NCBI GenBank assembly: GCA_004009845.1
Contig: RMBW01000001.1
Coordinates: 62,001 to 126,000 of the forward strand
Source: Davidsoniella eucalypti
Taxonomy: Eukaryota; Ascomycota; Sordariomycetes; Microascales; Ceratocystidaceae
Reading direction: 5' to 3'
DNA: 64,000 nucleotides
The position numbers were made by a program, and so were the translations under genes. This document shows positions 37,466-48,139 of the stretch, one piece after another. The notes below the pieces were generated by a model. That model was not told the DNA's origin and did no database searches. It was given only the letters and a program-made list of their open reading frames with translations. Every line of letters begins with the position of its first letter. Within the stretch, counting starts at the first letter, position 1.

Positions 37466-38990
37466 ATGCTGACTAAGCGTGCTGCTTCGGCGCTGGCATT
37501 GGCCGGCGTAGCCACAGCCGAAACAATCTATGGCGTTGCTGTCTTTAGCCGTCACGGCGATCGTGAGAACCCTCTCGCCCATATGTGCCCTGTACTGTGT
37601 GCAGTTACTGACTATCTGCGGGTTTACAGGTACTGCCAAGCACTATGGCAACCAATATCTGACCAACCTGGGCGCCGAAGAGAACTACCTGATGGGGTCT
37701 GCGTACCGTGAGCGTTATCTGCTTTCGACATCTGACACGCAGATTGCCAACATCTCCGAGGACAAGTATGTGTCGTCCCAGATCTACGCCAGCGCACCAG
37801 ATTCAGCCATCCTGCTGGGCACGGCCAACTACTTCCTCCAGGGTTTGTACCCGCCACTAGACGATACGGATGCCTCGCTGGCCGCCCAGGAGCTGGCCAA
37901 TGGCACCAACACCACCTCGCCACTCAACGGCTACCAATATGTCACTTTGCATTCTGAGGATGTCGATGCCCCCGACACGGTGTGGATCAAGGGTGATGAC
38001 GAGTGCCCGGCTCTGGACTCCTCAGCCAATATCTGGACCGAGAGCGCGCTGTATGCCGAGCGTGTGGCCGATACCAAGGACTTCTATGAGAGCATATACG
38101 ATACTGTCAGCGAGGTTTATGACTACACGTCCGCATCTCAGCTTTCCTTTGCCAAGGCCTACGACATCTTCGATCTAGTCAACACGGCTCGCATCCACAA
38201 CGTCAGTTCGCCAGCCCTCAACTTGACCGATGATCAGTTCGCCCAGCTGCGTACCCTGGCCGACCAAGCCGAGTTCAACGCCAACTTCAACTCGAGCAAC
38301 TCCGACTCAACCATTCACGCCCAGACGCTGGCATCGGCCTTTGTGACGCAGCTGAACACCACTGTTACTAGCCAGGCTAAGCTTAAGTTCTCGCTTTTCA
38401 CTGGAAGCTACAACACTATGCTGGCCTTCTTCGGCCTGGTACAGCTGACCGAAGCTTCGCAAGAATTCTACGGTCTCCCTGACTATGCCTCAACCATGGG
38501 CTTTGAGCTATTCACCGAGGAAAACACCACTACCTTCCCCTCGGACGTTGACAACGACCTGCGTGTCCGCTTCCTGTTCCGCAATGGTACCTCGGGTACA
38601 CTGACGGCCTTTCCACTATTTGGCACCGGCGAGGACAGTCTGACCTGGTCCGACTTTACCAGCCGCATGCTTAGCGTGTCCATCACGAGTGCCAAGGAGT
38701 GGTGCAGTGTATGTGGTAGCTCCAAGATCTTCTGTCTTGGTTACAAGGAGGGTGATGATCTGGCCTCGGCGTCCTCTTCGTCTTCGTCAGGCAAGTCAAA
38801 CATGTCTAACGCAGTTGCCGGCGTCATTGGCGCCATGGTAACTCTGGGCGTGTTCGCCATGGCAGGCATTCTAGCGTTCTTCTTGTTCCGGGGCAAGCAG
38901 GCGAAGAGAGCTCCGAGTCCCAACGGCAGTAGCCTCCGTGGGTCTATCATTGAGAAGTCTCACGTGAGCTCCATCAGCAGCCAGGTGTAA
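37466..38990 (+). CDS. Membrane-anchored histidine-acid-phosphatase-like protein, 485 aa
   Basis: Exons are 37466-37562 and 37630-38990. The 67-nt intron starts GTGAGA, contains TACTGAC and ends TACAG; splicing restores SRHGDRTAKHYG. Signal peptide: residues 1-18. The phosphohistidine loop is RHGDRTAK at 29-36 (His30). One hydrophobic helix lies at about 427-452, followed by a basic, Ser-rich tail of 33 residues, so this is a type I membrane protein with an extracellular or vacuolar catalytic domain. There are many N-glycosylation sequons. The HD motif that supplies the proton donor in histidine acid phosphatases is not evident; the best-aligned segment reads GSYNTM (291-296). Activity is therefore uncertain; it may be a divergent phosphatase or a pseudo-enzyme. 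It converges on the transporter gene. Confidence 0.88.
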
Positions 38991-39462
38991 GCGTATTCAC
39001 AAGAATGTTGTTGTTAAAAAGGGAAAATGGCATCTCAGTCACGAGTGTAATGATACTAGCAGAGAGAGGGGGAAAAGCGTTGTGATCTATCGATATAGTA
39101 GCCAATAATTTAACAAATGTACTCTAAGTAGGACGGTTCGGCTAATAAATAAAAAAACCTTGACTCTGTTGAAAACACAAGATATTCCTAATATTCAATA
39201 AGTACGTAATATTGCCATTAATACTATATATCATCTCTATTCAAACCCACTCCATATACTGGCCATTGACTAAAAATAGATATCCGTTGCCCTAAGAAAA
39301 CCAGAATGCAAACCAAACAAACTATACCAGACTAAAAAGTCTTTTGAGCAATCCAAACCCAGCAAAAGCTGTAACCCGAATAACAATAAGTAAAAAAACT
39401 TGACAAGAACAAGCAACAAAGGAAAGTGTATCATGACAAGAGCAGGAAAGAAAACGAAGTGT
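38991..39462. other. 3' spacer between convergent genes
   Basis: 472 bp lie between the stop codons of the phosphatase-like gene (plus) and the MFS gene (minus). It is AT-rich and contains both 3' UTRs. No other feature is seen. Confidence 0.5.
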
Positions 39463-41004
39463 CTAGAAGATGACGGAAAGCTTCCAGCCACGTGCGATAA
39501 CACGGGCTGTGACCACGAGGAGTACAGAGCCGCCATAAACCACGGACGTGAAAACAATCAAGCCCCAGTACTCACCGTTATCGACTTGCTTGATGGTGCC
39601 GCCAATGGGGACGCCAATGAGGGGGCTGTGGAGAGATTTGTCAGTAGATGGACCCCCGCGAGATAAGAAACGGAAGAAGGACGACGGGATACTGAAGGTG
39701 GTGGGGGATTAACTTGTAGAGAAACTTACCCGATACTCGCAACCGTGTACAGAGTTGAGTAGTAACGGCCGTATTCTTCAGTCCGACAGAGCTGCCCAAC
39801 ACAGACTGGAACCAAGCTGATATTGCTACCGCTAGCGAAGCCAAAGATGGCCGAGAACACAACCATGACGACTTTGCTGCCATCAGCAGGCAGCCACAGA
39901 GCCAGACACGAAAGCATGCAGACGCCAATGCAGAACGCCAGAGTATTAAAGCGACCGACGGAGTCCGCTGCGAACCCGGCCAAGGCGCGGCCGAAGAAGG
40001 AGCCGCCGTTCAGGATAGAAATCAGCTGGTACGAGAACGCTGTGCCGAAGCCCATATCGGCGCCATAACTGCTGATGTAAGTGATGGGTACGAACAGGGA
40101 TAGCTCCATGAGCGTGACGGACAAAGTCAGCAGCAAGAACGGAATCTGACGGAAGATACGCATGTCCGGCCAAACTTTGGAATCAGGCAGCGGCGGCAGA
40201 CGCGAGCGAACGAGCAGGTTGGCGAATATCGAGAGGCCGATGATGATGAAGCCGAGCACACGGATGGACCAGGCAAAGCCGATCTGTGGGATCAGGTACC
40301 GCAGCATCAGCGGGAAGGCTACGCCACCGACAGAGCCGCCAGTGGCTGCGATGCCGGTGGCAAGGCCGCGGCGGCGCAGGAACCAATGGCCGGGAGCGGC
40401 AAAGGAGGGCGTGAAGACGACAGAGGTTCCAGTGCCTGTGAGCAGACTGAAGGCAAGAATGAAGTGCCAGTACTCTAACTACGTGTTAGTGAGGTGAACA
40501 ATAAGCAGAAAAGCTCAAGCCGAGGAAAAGAATGAAACACTTACCGGTTGCGAGGCTTGTCATCATGACACCCACAGACAACAGGACGCTGCCAATGAGC
40601 ATCATCCAGCGCGGTCCATACAGATCGAACACAGGGCCACAAAGAACGCCGCCGGCCATGCTGATGAACAGGTAGATACTGAAGATCCAGCCCACGGTTC
40701 CATCACTCATGTCCGTCAAGATATGCTCGCCGATATACAGGTTCAGCACGCCAATGGTATTCATCAAGCCAAAGCACGATGTAGTGCCGCAGAACGACCC
40801 CAAAACAACCGACCAGGCTGCTAGGCCGCCTTCTGGGAAGTTGCTGGGATCGGTGCGCTGCCTTGTTAGCTCCTCAAGAGCTTCTTGCTTGGCTGCTTCT
40901 TGTGGGTCAGCGATGGTGACCGAGATAATCTTCTCAAGATACGGCTCTGAGTATGGCTCCATGCCGGCCGCGTGGTGGATAGGGTCAGGGTCACGGATAT
41001 CCAT
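39463..41004 (-). CDS. MFS monocarboxylate-type transporter, 455 aa, 3 exons
   Basis: Exons run 41004-40545, 40474-39730 and 39625-39463. Introns are 40544-40475 (GTAAGT..GTTAG) and 39729-39626 (GTAAGT, TACTGAC, CACAG). The 455-residue product has a cytosolic N-terminus of about 58 residues and about 12 membrane helices. The family marker is PEGGLAAW at the start of helix 1. After helix 4-5 comes HWFLRRRGLATGIAATGGSVGG (183-204, given in two blocks: HWFLRRRGLATG and IAATGGSVGG), typical of monocarboxylate porters (TC 2.A.1.13). Yeast Mch-type and mammalian MCT proteins share it. The substrate cannot be read from sequence; fungal members include carboxylate, riboflavin and uncharacterised carriers. 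The protein ends ARGWKLSVIF. Confidence 0.93.
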
Positions 41005-44000
41005 TGGTACGATGTAGGGGGGGGGGGTGGCAGATACGAGGAGCTAGAAGACAAAACGAGACTTGAGAGTAGCAAAGAGCAAAGAAAAACAAGGTGTATC
41101 TTGACGTAGACGTAGTAGTCTCTCTAACTGTTGTGTGTGATATAGGTAGTTGATATGCTTTTTCCAGCTGATAATACCAGGAACTATCCAATATCATGGA
41201 GAGAGGACGTCGTTGGTTTTATATCAAAGCTTCAGAATCTTCGAGTTTTGCACAGGCCCGGCATCGCCAGATCAGAAGATACCCAACAGGGCTTAAGAAG
41301 AAGAAAAGAAATAAAGATTAATAATAATAATAAATTCAACGGTTCCTCTCGCCCTCCAACGTTTTCTCAAAACTTGATGGATTCTTTCGGCTGCAAGTCC
41401 AGGCCGATCCTTTTGTTCGTGACTCTTGGAATGGCTGCCCGCTCTTCGTGTATACAGTATGTCAAGGCTCCTGTTTGGCATGTCATTGTTGCTGCAGCTC
41501 CATATCCGACTATATCCATGACTTGGTCGGGACGACTTGCCTCGCTATAGTTTACATTGCTGTCATGTTGGAGAAGACAGCTTGGAAATGTGCAACCACA
41601 TTGCCGGTCTCGACCGAGTTGAGAAGACAAGAGAACGGCTCAAGGCTTGGGCTGTACGGAATAAAGAGTAGCCCAACTCGCCTGTCGAGGCACCGATGGC
41701 GAGAAACTGCCATAGCACGTCGGACTGGTGAGATATCTCATGAGAGCACCCGTCGACAGGCAAATTCGAGGCCACATACCGGCGTGATCACCTCGAAGTC
41801 GGTCATATTTGTCATAGCCGTTTTCATATCAATGTATGAGTCGGCTGGGCCGCCCAGAAAAGCGGTTGCAAGCGCTACAGAATGCATGTGTTCCCGGCCT
41901 TTCAAACCACATGGCAAGCTTTCAATAATACAAGGATCAAGACACTATGCATAGGGGAACACTTTCCGCTAGTTCTTCTTTCTGTACGTTTTTTTGGTTC
42001 TACCCGCTTAGGCTTTAAAAAAAAAAGGAAAAGAAAAAAAGAAAAAAAAGCCATGGTGCAGTAATTACTCAACGTAGAACTTGCACCTGAAGTCTTGGGA
42101 TAATTTGGCTCCTTCTTGCTGTATGGGATGTTGCCGGGTTGTTTCCTAATGGGGCAAACTACTCTTGCCGTTTTAGCTTCTTCCTCTTTTTGCTTACTAG
42201 CTCCGTCAGCCAAAGAAGGGAATATATTCACTAATAGATAGAGATATCCCTCAGCCTTTTACCACATGCAACGCTTCAGATTTGACTAGCTCGTAGACCG
42301 TGCTTTTGGTTCTAGCGTCTTAGTCCGTAAGTAGCAAGCACCGGGATCTTCGTCCCGATATCGGTGTCACTCTCACCACCGTGCTCTTCTTCGTCTGTTC
42401 ACCGTGCTGCTACCATTTTGCTGGCTGTCACTGCATGTCTCGAGTCCAACTCCAGTTTAAAGGTGCTTTTCTTTTGTCAGCTACGTCTTCATATGGTACA
42501 GTGCTCCTCTGTTATCATATCCCGTCGGATCGGCAGACAGTGATTTATCTTCATGTGTTATCTTTTTCCGAGGTTGGCCGTTCTCTAATCTCTTGTCTAC
42601 AGGCCAACAACATATGATAGATATACTCATTTTTAGGCTGGTACGACCAAGTCCCTATCGTCAAATCAGCTTCGAGAACCCGTGACGCATGACTGGGGTT
42701 CTTATGGAGGGCGTATTACGGAGAAATATGCCAACTTGCGTTTTTATATGAGTCGGTCTGTGGTTGTGACCAGGGCGTCTGGCGCTTTTTTTTGTTTTTG
42801 TTTTTGACTGTCGCTGACGAACCAAGACCAACCAAGGGACGAGACTGTTTGTTGTTCTACCTGCCTTGCTGACACCTCCTTGTCAAACCGTTGTTTTCTT
42901 AGACGGCTCTGCCCAGATCATCGTTCCACGGGTCTAAATGCTTGAAACCTTCTTCTTGTCTTGTTGTCCCTCTACCGGTAGATCTAGCTTGTTTGTGAAG
43001 AATATCTGGCCACCGGTGCTGTCAGGGAACCAAGAGATATAGAAATGACCACAATAAATTATTTCGTAATTCACAGTATATGATTGTCACCTCACTTGTT
43101 AGTGGTATGCAATTCACGATCAACGCCGAATACTCCGTTCTTGGCTGCTTCTTGTCATCTCTTTATGTTACTATTAGTCATCGGTATTGAACACTATCTA
43201 TCTTCTGGGATCTAGTAAGTCTGAACCGTCTAGTGACTATCAAATAACAGCACTTGCATCTATATTAGGCATGATGAACGGCTTACTTTCAATTCTCATT
43301 CTATAGACTGATAAGTCATGTTTTCTCAGTAAGAGCTATAGATGCAAGTAACTAGTTGGACAGAACAAAAACAAGCTCTTCCATATGTATCTTATGTGTG
43401 TACATACAATTATCTCTAGATCCCTGCTGAGTTTCTAGACCTTTTTTCTCTTTAACCTCCAATTCTTGCTTTGCGGCTCCTTTTTTTTTCTTCTTTTCTC
43501 TCTACTTACCTACTACATATAGTTATCTGAGATAAGACAACGGGAATTAACACATACCAAAGGCACGCAGCCCCATCGGCAACTACGCGCCAACTTATAC
43601 CTGACCAGTAATAGGATAACTGGCCCGTCTTCGAGTCACACGGATATATGTATTATACTTTGCACGTGTTAATTAGCAAGCGAGCAGAGCACCTAAACAT
43701 GGAAAAGAAACAGAGAAAGAAGACGCTGCACATGCTAGTCCTATATTGCATACACTATGAAGGCCACTGTCTGTATACAAGCTAGCAAAAGAAAGGTACT
43801 TGCATCACTCGTGCATGCAATATATTGCACGACACCGCCTCAACTAGCCATCGAACGCCCAGAAAGTGAACGACCTAGGAAGAAACAGATGTGATATTCT
43901 GGCTGAAGCACCTCATGGAACAGACAGCTCAGTTTCAGCTATACTCCAACTTGTGCTGTATTGTGACCACATGCCGATATCTTACACCTGTGTGTCATCC

Positions 44001-45939
44001 ATGCTGCATCTGGAGCGCCATATGCAACATCGGCACATGCATCCAGACACGGACGACAAAAGATGAGAAATAGGCAAAGAAAGGGCGAGGAAAGATATGT
44101 GAGTTGGCTGTCTTCTACATAAGAAGAGCATGTAAGGTACTATTGGCTTGCTACCGGTAACGGCTGCATCTGCATACATTCCATACTGCACGAGGCAAAA
44201 TAAAGCAAAGGTCTCTCACAGGTTTCACCACCAACCATAGTATGATAACCTGCTTATGATATGGCTTCACATGATGAGTATGAAATCAGTCTTTTTTCAT
44301 TACATACGCGATTTCCATCATTATCACTCCCGACCAACAATTGCAACTACTATCATCACAGTCATAGTGGTGGTGACCGTATCGGCCATAGATTAGCAAG
44401 GGACGTCCGTTTTGGGGAAGTGTAGCCTAATCCTTGAACGGGACCGGGCCGGTGTCTAAAAGACGGCCTAGCCGTAAGTGTTCGTATTTAGTAGTATGCT
44501 GAGCAGAACCCTAGGGTGTGGTCACAACGTAGAAAGGTGTGTGGGTGACTCCGAAAAATAAAATGACATGGCAAAGAATAAACAACAGATATTATCTGAG
44601 CGACCTAGACGATAGCCGGGCCCCAAGAAAGTATGTGTGTGTGTATACTCGTCAACACCGAATCATGTAAAAGATAAAGGGAGTATTGATATCTAACATA
44701 ACTCATACAACTACCTTCCTATTCCACTTGAAGCAGTTCTTCCTTCCTTGGCATTTCCATGGAATCTGCAGCTTCAGTTGACAGGTTTCTTTTTTTCTTT
44801 TTTTCTATTCATTTTTATCAAGGTGGAAATGGAGCCTTAATAGCTATGTAGCTCGGTATCCCAAGATACACAGCCCTGAACTAATACTAGTATACAATGT
44901 GAGGTGAAGGACAGCCTACTTCTCAACAGTGACAGGCCACTGAGATACAGAACATTTGATTTGAACCAACTGTCTCATGCGAGGTCGGCCAGGTATTACC
45001 ACTACGCCATTACAGGTTATATGTGAGATATATGGCTACACTCGTCATGCCAAGCTGATCTACAATGCCCATGTTTCCCTGAATGGCTACCGACGGCCTA
45101 GCTTATCTTTCTTGCCATGCATTTCCACTAGCGACATGAATGCAGCAAGGTCTCTATCTACAACATCACGTAGCATCACGAGATGTCTTCTAAGAGACAT
45201 AGCTACCACTACAACGCCCTTTCACCTCCAGCTAAGATTACAGCGAGTCAACGAACACCCTGTATCATCAACAAGAGAATGCAATGCAATGTGCGGGCAA
45301 CCTATATCCTATAATTTCCCGTCTCCAATTCATATAACATACAAGTCAAGAGAAAGACGGCTCGGCTGGCCAGTCTTCAACGAGATATATTTTTACATTG
45401 TACATGCGTTGATACTGGAATTGATCACACACATCGTCGACCCAATATCAATGGTTTTGTCTATGAGGTGTGTTCCGCAAAGGTTCCATAATATCATCAC
45501 ACCCATGATTCCAATGATGGAAGGGACTCGTCGGGCCTGTGCAATTAGGTCTGGAATCTTGTCGACAATAGGACATCAAAGTACACCATCCTCACGATCC
45601 TGCTATGGATCATGAGACCTCCAGACTTTTTTTCTGCTGGGTACTGTGTCCAGCCTAGCTAGATCTATGAGTATCAGTGTTGTATATGCACGGCATGTTT
45701 ATTCGATACTACTTTCAGCCATTTGTATATCCGCTTATTCGGTTAACCAACTACTCAATGGTTATGATGTATGCGATTAGAAATATGCCAATAAGTGGAA
45801 CTTTAGCACACCGCATGCTAGTCAATGATGGACTGAATAAACATGCAAACAATCTTGTCAAGATGCAGATACATAGATCACTATCGAGCTACTGATATTC
45901 TGTAGAGATATGTTGTGATAAATAATATAAGATTTCATA
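41005..45939. other. Intergenic, no gene recognised
   Basis: Nearly 5 kb between the MFS gene and the pogo element. It contains homopolymer runs and an A-rich block at 42018-42050. A tRNA-like promoter pair lies at 44958-45009 (separate entry). A 213-codon open frame at 44977-45615 (plus) has an ATG but no recognisable domain and atypical composition; I do not call it a gene. Confidence 0.4.
44958..45009 (-). other. tRNA-like A/B box pair
   Basis: On the minus strand TGGCGTAGTGGT (45009-44998) is followed by GGTTCAAATC (44967-44958). These match the internal A and B boxes of RNA polymerase III promoters at roughly tRNA spacing. A full cloverleaf with a good acceptor stem and anticodon loop cannot be drawn, so it is a decayed tRNA gene or the head of a tRNA-derived SINE rather than a working tRNA. 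Confidence 0.35.
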
Positions 45940-47064
45940 TAACGTACTTCACCACTTCACGGGCCGCACCACTTCCAGGGCCACTTTTCCCCACCACCAC
46001 CACTCCAACTTCAAGACGAGTTTACTTACGCACTTACGATGCCAAACTTTCTCCGCGAGTCTCGAATCATTCTTGCGATCGAGACAAAGCGAACGACACC
46101 GGAATTGAGTATTCGAAAGCTCGCAAAGCTATTCGATGTCCCACGAACGACGCTCCAGTACAGAATAGCTGGAAGAGCCTTTGATGCCGATAGAACCCAC
46201 GGCTTGCCGATCTTGACCCCGAGTGAAGAGGAGTCGATTGTTCAATATATCTTCCAGCTAGATGCAAGAGGGTTTTCCCCCTGGAGGGTTGACGTGAAAG
46301 ATATGGCCAATCGTTTGCTCGAGATACGCGGCCTTCAACTCGTCGGAACCGACCGCTTTGTTGCACGGCAACCAGAGCTCGGTACGCGTTTCTCTCACGT
46401 TTACGACTACCAAAGCCTTGCAAGAAGATCCCCATGTGTTGGACGCGTGGTTCCGTTTGGTCACCAACATGAGTGCGAAGTACGCTATCTAGGACTGCGA
46501 TTTCTACAACTTCGACGAGACGAGCTTTGGAGGCCATTTAATAGTCGACTCTCATCAAGGATCGAGTGACCAAACATCAAGGAAGCTCTCCAACACCGAA
46601 TTTAGCCTCTGTTGACCAATTGGCCAAGGCTACGGTAGCTGTTAACCACCAGCTTACACTTTTGGCCAGTGAGGTCAAGGCACTTCGAGAGGCTAACGAA
46701 GCCCTCTCGAAACGCCGTCGGGCCAAAAGAACCCGATTACAGGATTCGGGACCTTTTACCGGTGAGGAAGCCAGCCAGCTTTTGGTGGAAAAGGGCGTTG
46801 TTGAGCAGGAAGGACGAGACAAAGGTGCGGGGGAGGGGTCGCCGAAGCGGCGCAAAACGAGCACGCGGCACTGTGGCATCTGTCGGAAGGCCGGCCACAA
46901 TGCAATGACCTGCCCAGAGGAGATAGATGCAAGTAGTTCATCGGATTCCGAGTAGAAGTAATTGATTTGACCACTTTTTCGTGGAGTTATGAGGGTTGCA
47001 AGTTAGGTAGTCTGGAAAAGTGGCCCTGGAAGTGGTGCGGCCCGTGAAGTGGTGAAGTACGTTA
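45940..47064 (+). mobile_element. Deleted pogo/Fot1-type DNA transposon, 1,121 bp
   Basis: The element is 45942-47062. Its ends are perfect 49-bp terminal inverted repeats (45942-45990 and 47014-47062, beginning ACGTACTTCACCACTTCACG), and it is flanked by TA (45940-45941, 47063-47064), the target duplication of the Tc1/mariner-pogo superfamily. Inside are the two ends of a transposase gene on the plus strand (next entry); the catalytic middle is missing. Perfect repeats suggest recent mobility, presumably driven by a full-length copy elsewhere. Confidence 0.9.
46039..46955 (+). pseudogene. Internally deleted pogo/Fot1 transposase
   Basis: The frame starting at 46039 encodes the psq-type helix-turn-helix (SIRKLAKLFDVPRTTLQYRI) and the start of the CENP-B/Tc5 DNA-binding domain (LTPSEEESIVQYI). 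Near 46405 the reading frame shifts; the continuing frame reads KALQEDPHVLDAWFRLV, a stop at about 46480, then DFYNFDETSFGG with the first catalytic Asp of the DDE/D nuclease. It then jumps directly to the C-terminal region (46566-46955): SSPTP, a coiled-coil KALREANEALSKRRRAKR, and a zinc knuckle RHCGICRKAGHNAMTCPEE. The remaining DDE residues are gone. The result cannot encode an active transposase. Confidence 0.85.
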
Positions 47065-47282
47065 TCTATAGTGATATTGTAGGCGGTGTAGACTTGACTT
47101 CGTGTGACAGAAAGATATGATATCAATAGACAAGCTGTCTTGTGCCACAACGTTGCAATAGACATAGTTAATAAGATATAGCCATTATATTGCTTGGAAT
47201 TAATCATGCCTTAAAAAAAACGAGAGCTGTATTATCCGATGGCAATGACGTTGGATAAAGAAGCGAATTCAAAAAGAATATC

Positions 47283-47363
47283 CGACAACGACAGGATTCG
47301 AACCTGTGAGGACGAATCCATATGATTTCTAGTCATACCCTTTAACCACTCAGGCACGTTGCC
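47283..47363 (-). tRNA. tRNA-Ser(AGA)
   Basis: 81 nt on the minus strand. The acceptor stem GGCAACG pairs with CGTTGTC, with discriminator G. D arm GCCTGAGTGGTTAAAGGG. Anticodon loop CTAGAAA within TATGA/TCATA reads UCU as AGA. The long variable arm (GGATTCGTCC) is typical of serine tRNAs. T arm with GGTTCGAATCC. No intron. A TTTTT polymerase III stop follows on the minus strand. The first seven nucleotides form part of the target duplication of the adjoining retroelements. Confidence 0.95.
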
Positions 47364-47369
47364 GACTCA

Positions 47370-47370
<1 letters not shown>
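47357..47370. repeat. Left copy of 14-bp target duplication
   Basis: CGTTGCCGACTCAT, repeated exactly at 49642-49655, brackets the A+B(+C) retroelement block. A partial third copy, CGACTCAT, lies at 48132-48139 between A and B. The left seven bases are the 5' acceptor strand of tRNA-Ser. Confidence 0.85.
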
Positions 47371-47403
<33 letters not shown>

Positions 47404-48131
47404 ATATTTATTCTCTTCCTAAACTATTACGAGTGGATTTTCGAGTCCGGTCGTGCCGATTTTTCTGTCTCCGGTATATCTTATCCACTTCCACCCGTAT
47501 CCTAGTCCGGGTCCGGACTACCCTCCCGGGTCTCCATAGGACGCCTTCAGGGATACCCCCTGTAACTTCAAAACATCCTCAAACCATTCCCCATAAAAAA
47601 AGACCCACATCATCCAAGCCCTAAGTGGGGCTACCATCCACGTAATCAGGTGACCGCACCATCCGACGCGCCTCCAAGAGGCTGGTGATCGAGTGTCGAG
47701 AGAAGAGAAAAATTGGCGTAGTCGAGTCGGGTGCGATGGTAGAGGCACAGCGACAAGACTCCCGCGCCGCGGGTTGGGCTTCCGGAACCTTCAAAAATAG
47801 GTTGCCCTTCGAGTATGAGTGTGTCTCCCTGAGCTTTGTAGTGTGTAGTGACTCGGGAGACCAGCGATCGCGAGAGAGTGTGGCGAAAAGGGGGCGATTG
47901 TTGGTGAGAACATCCCTCGAGAGAGGAAAAAGTCGGGCTCAAGGCTTCATAACTCGATGCATCAATAAAGACAAGCGTCTAAAAAGATAAAAAGAATGGA
48001 CAGCAGCATCGGGAATATGTGCTGGTCGCTCTTGAAAACCCACGACGAAGGGGAAAAATTCGTCTTTGGACAAAGGGGGAGGTAACTTGAACTCAAAGTT
48101 ACCCCCCCGAGGGTTGTAGGAGGGAAGGTTG
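47371..48131 (-). mobile_element. Retroelement A, 761 bp, (AAC)11 tail
   Basis: Read on the minus strand it begins CAACCTTCCCTCCTACAACC (at 48131) and ends in (AAC)11, seen as (GTT)11 at 47371-47403. It is almost identical to element B and, over its first ~480-550 bp, clearly related to C and D. It contains no long conserved reading frame; the apparent frames are low-complexity or derive from either strand. Orientation, tail and target duplications indicate target-primed reverse transcription by LINE machinery. It may be a non-autonomous element or an internally deleted LINE. Confidence 0.8.
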
Positions 48132-48139
48132 CGACTCAT

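Noticed and set aside
41448..41954. 168-codon plus-strand frame
   Set aside because: It starts at GTG, has atypical Cys/Ser composition and no motif.
44977..45615. 213-codon plus-strand frame with ATG
   Set aside because: Long for chance but not beyond it in 64 kb; no domain, unusual composition, and it begins inside the tRNA-like A/B box sequence.
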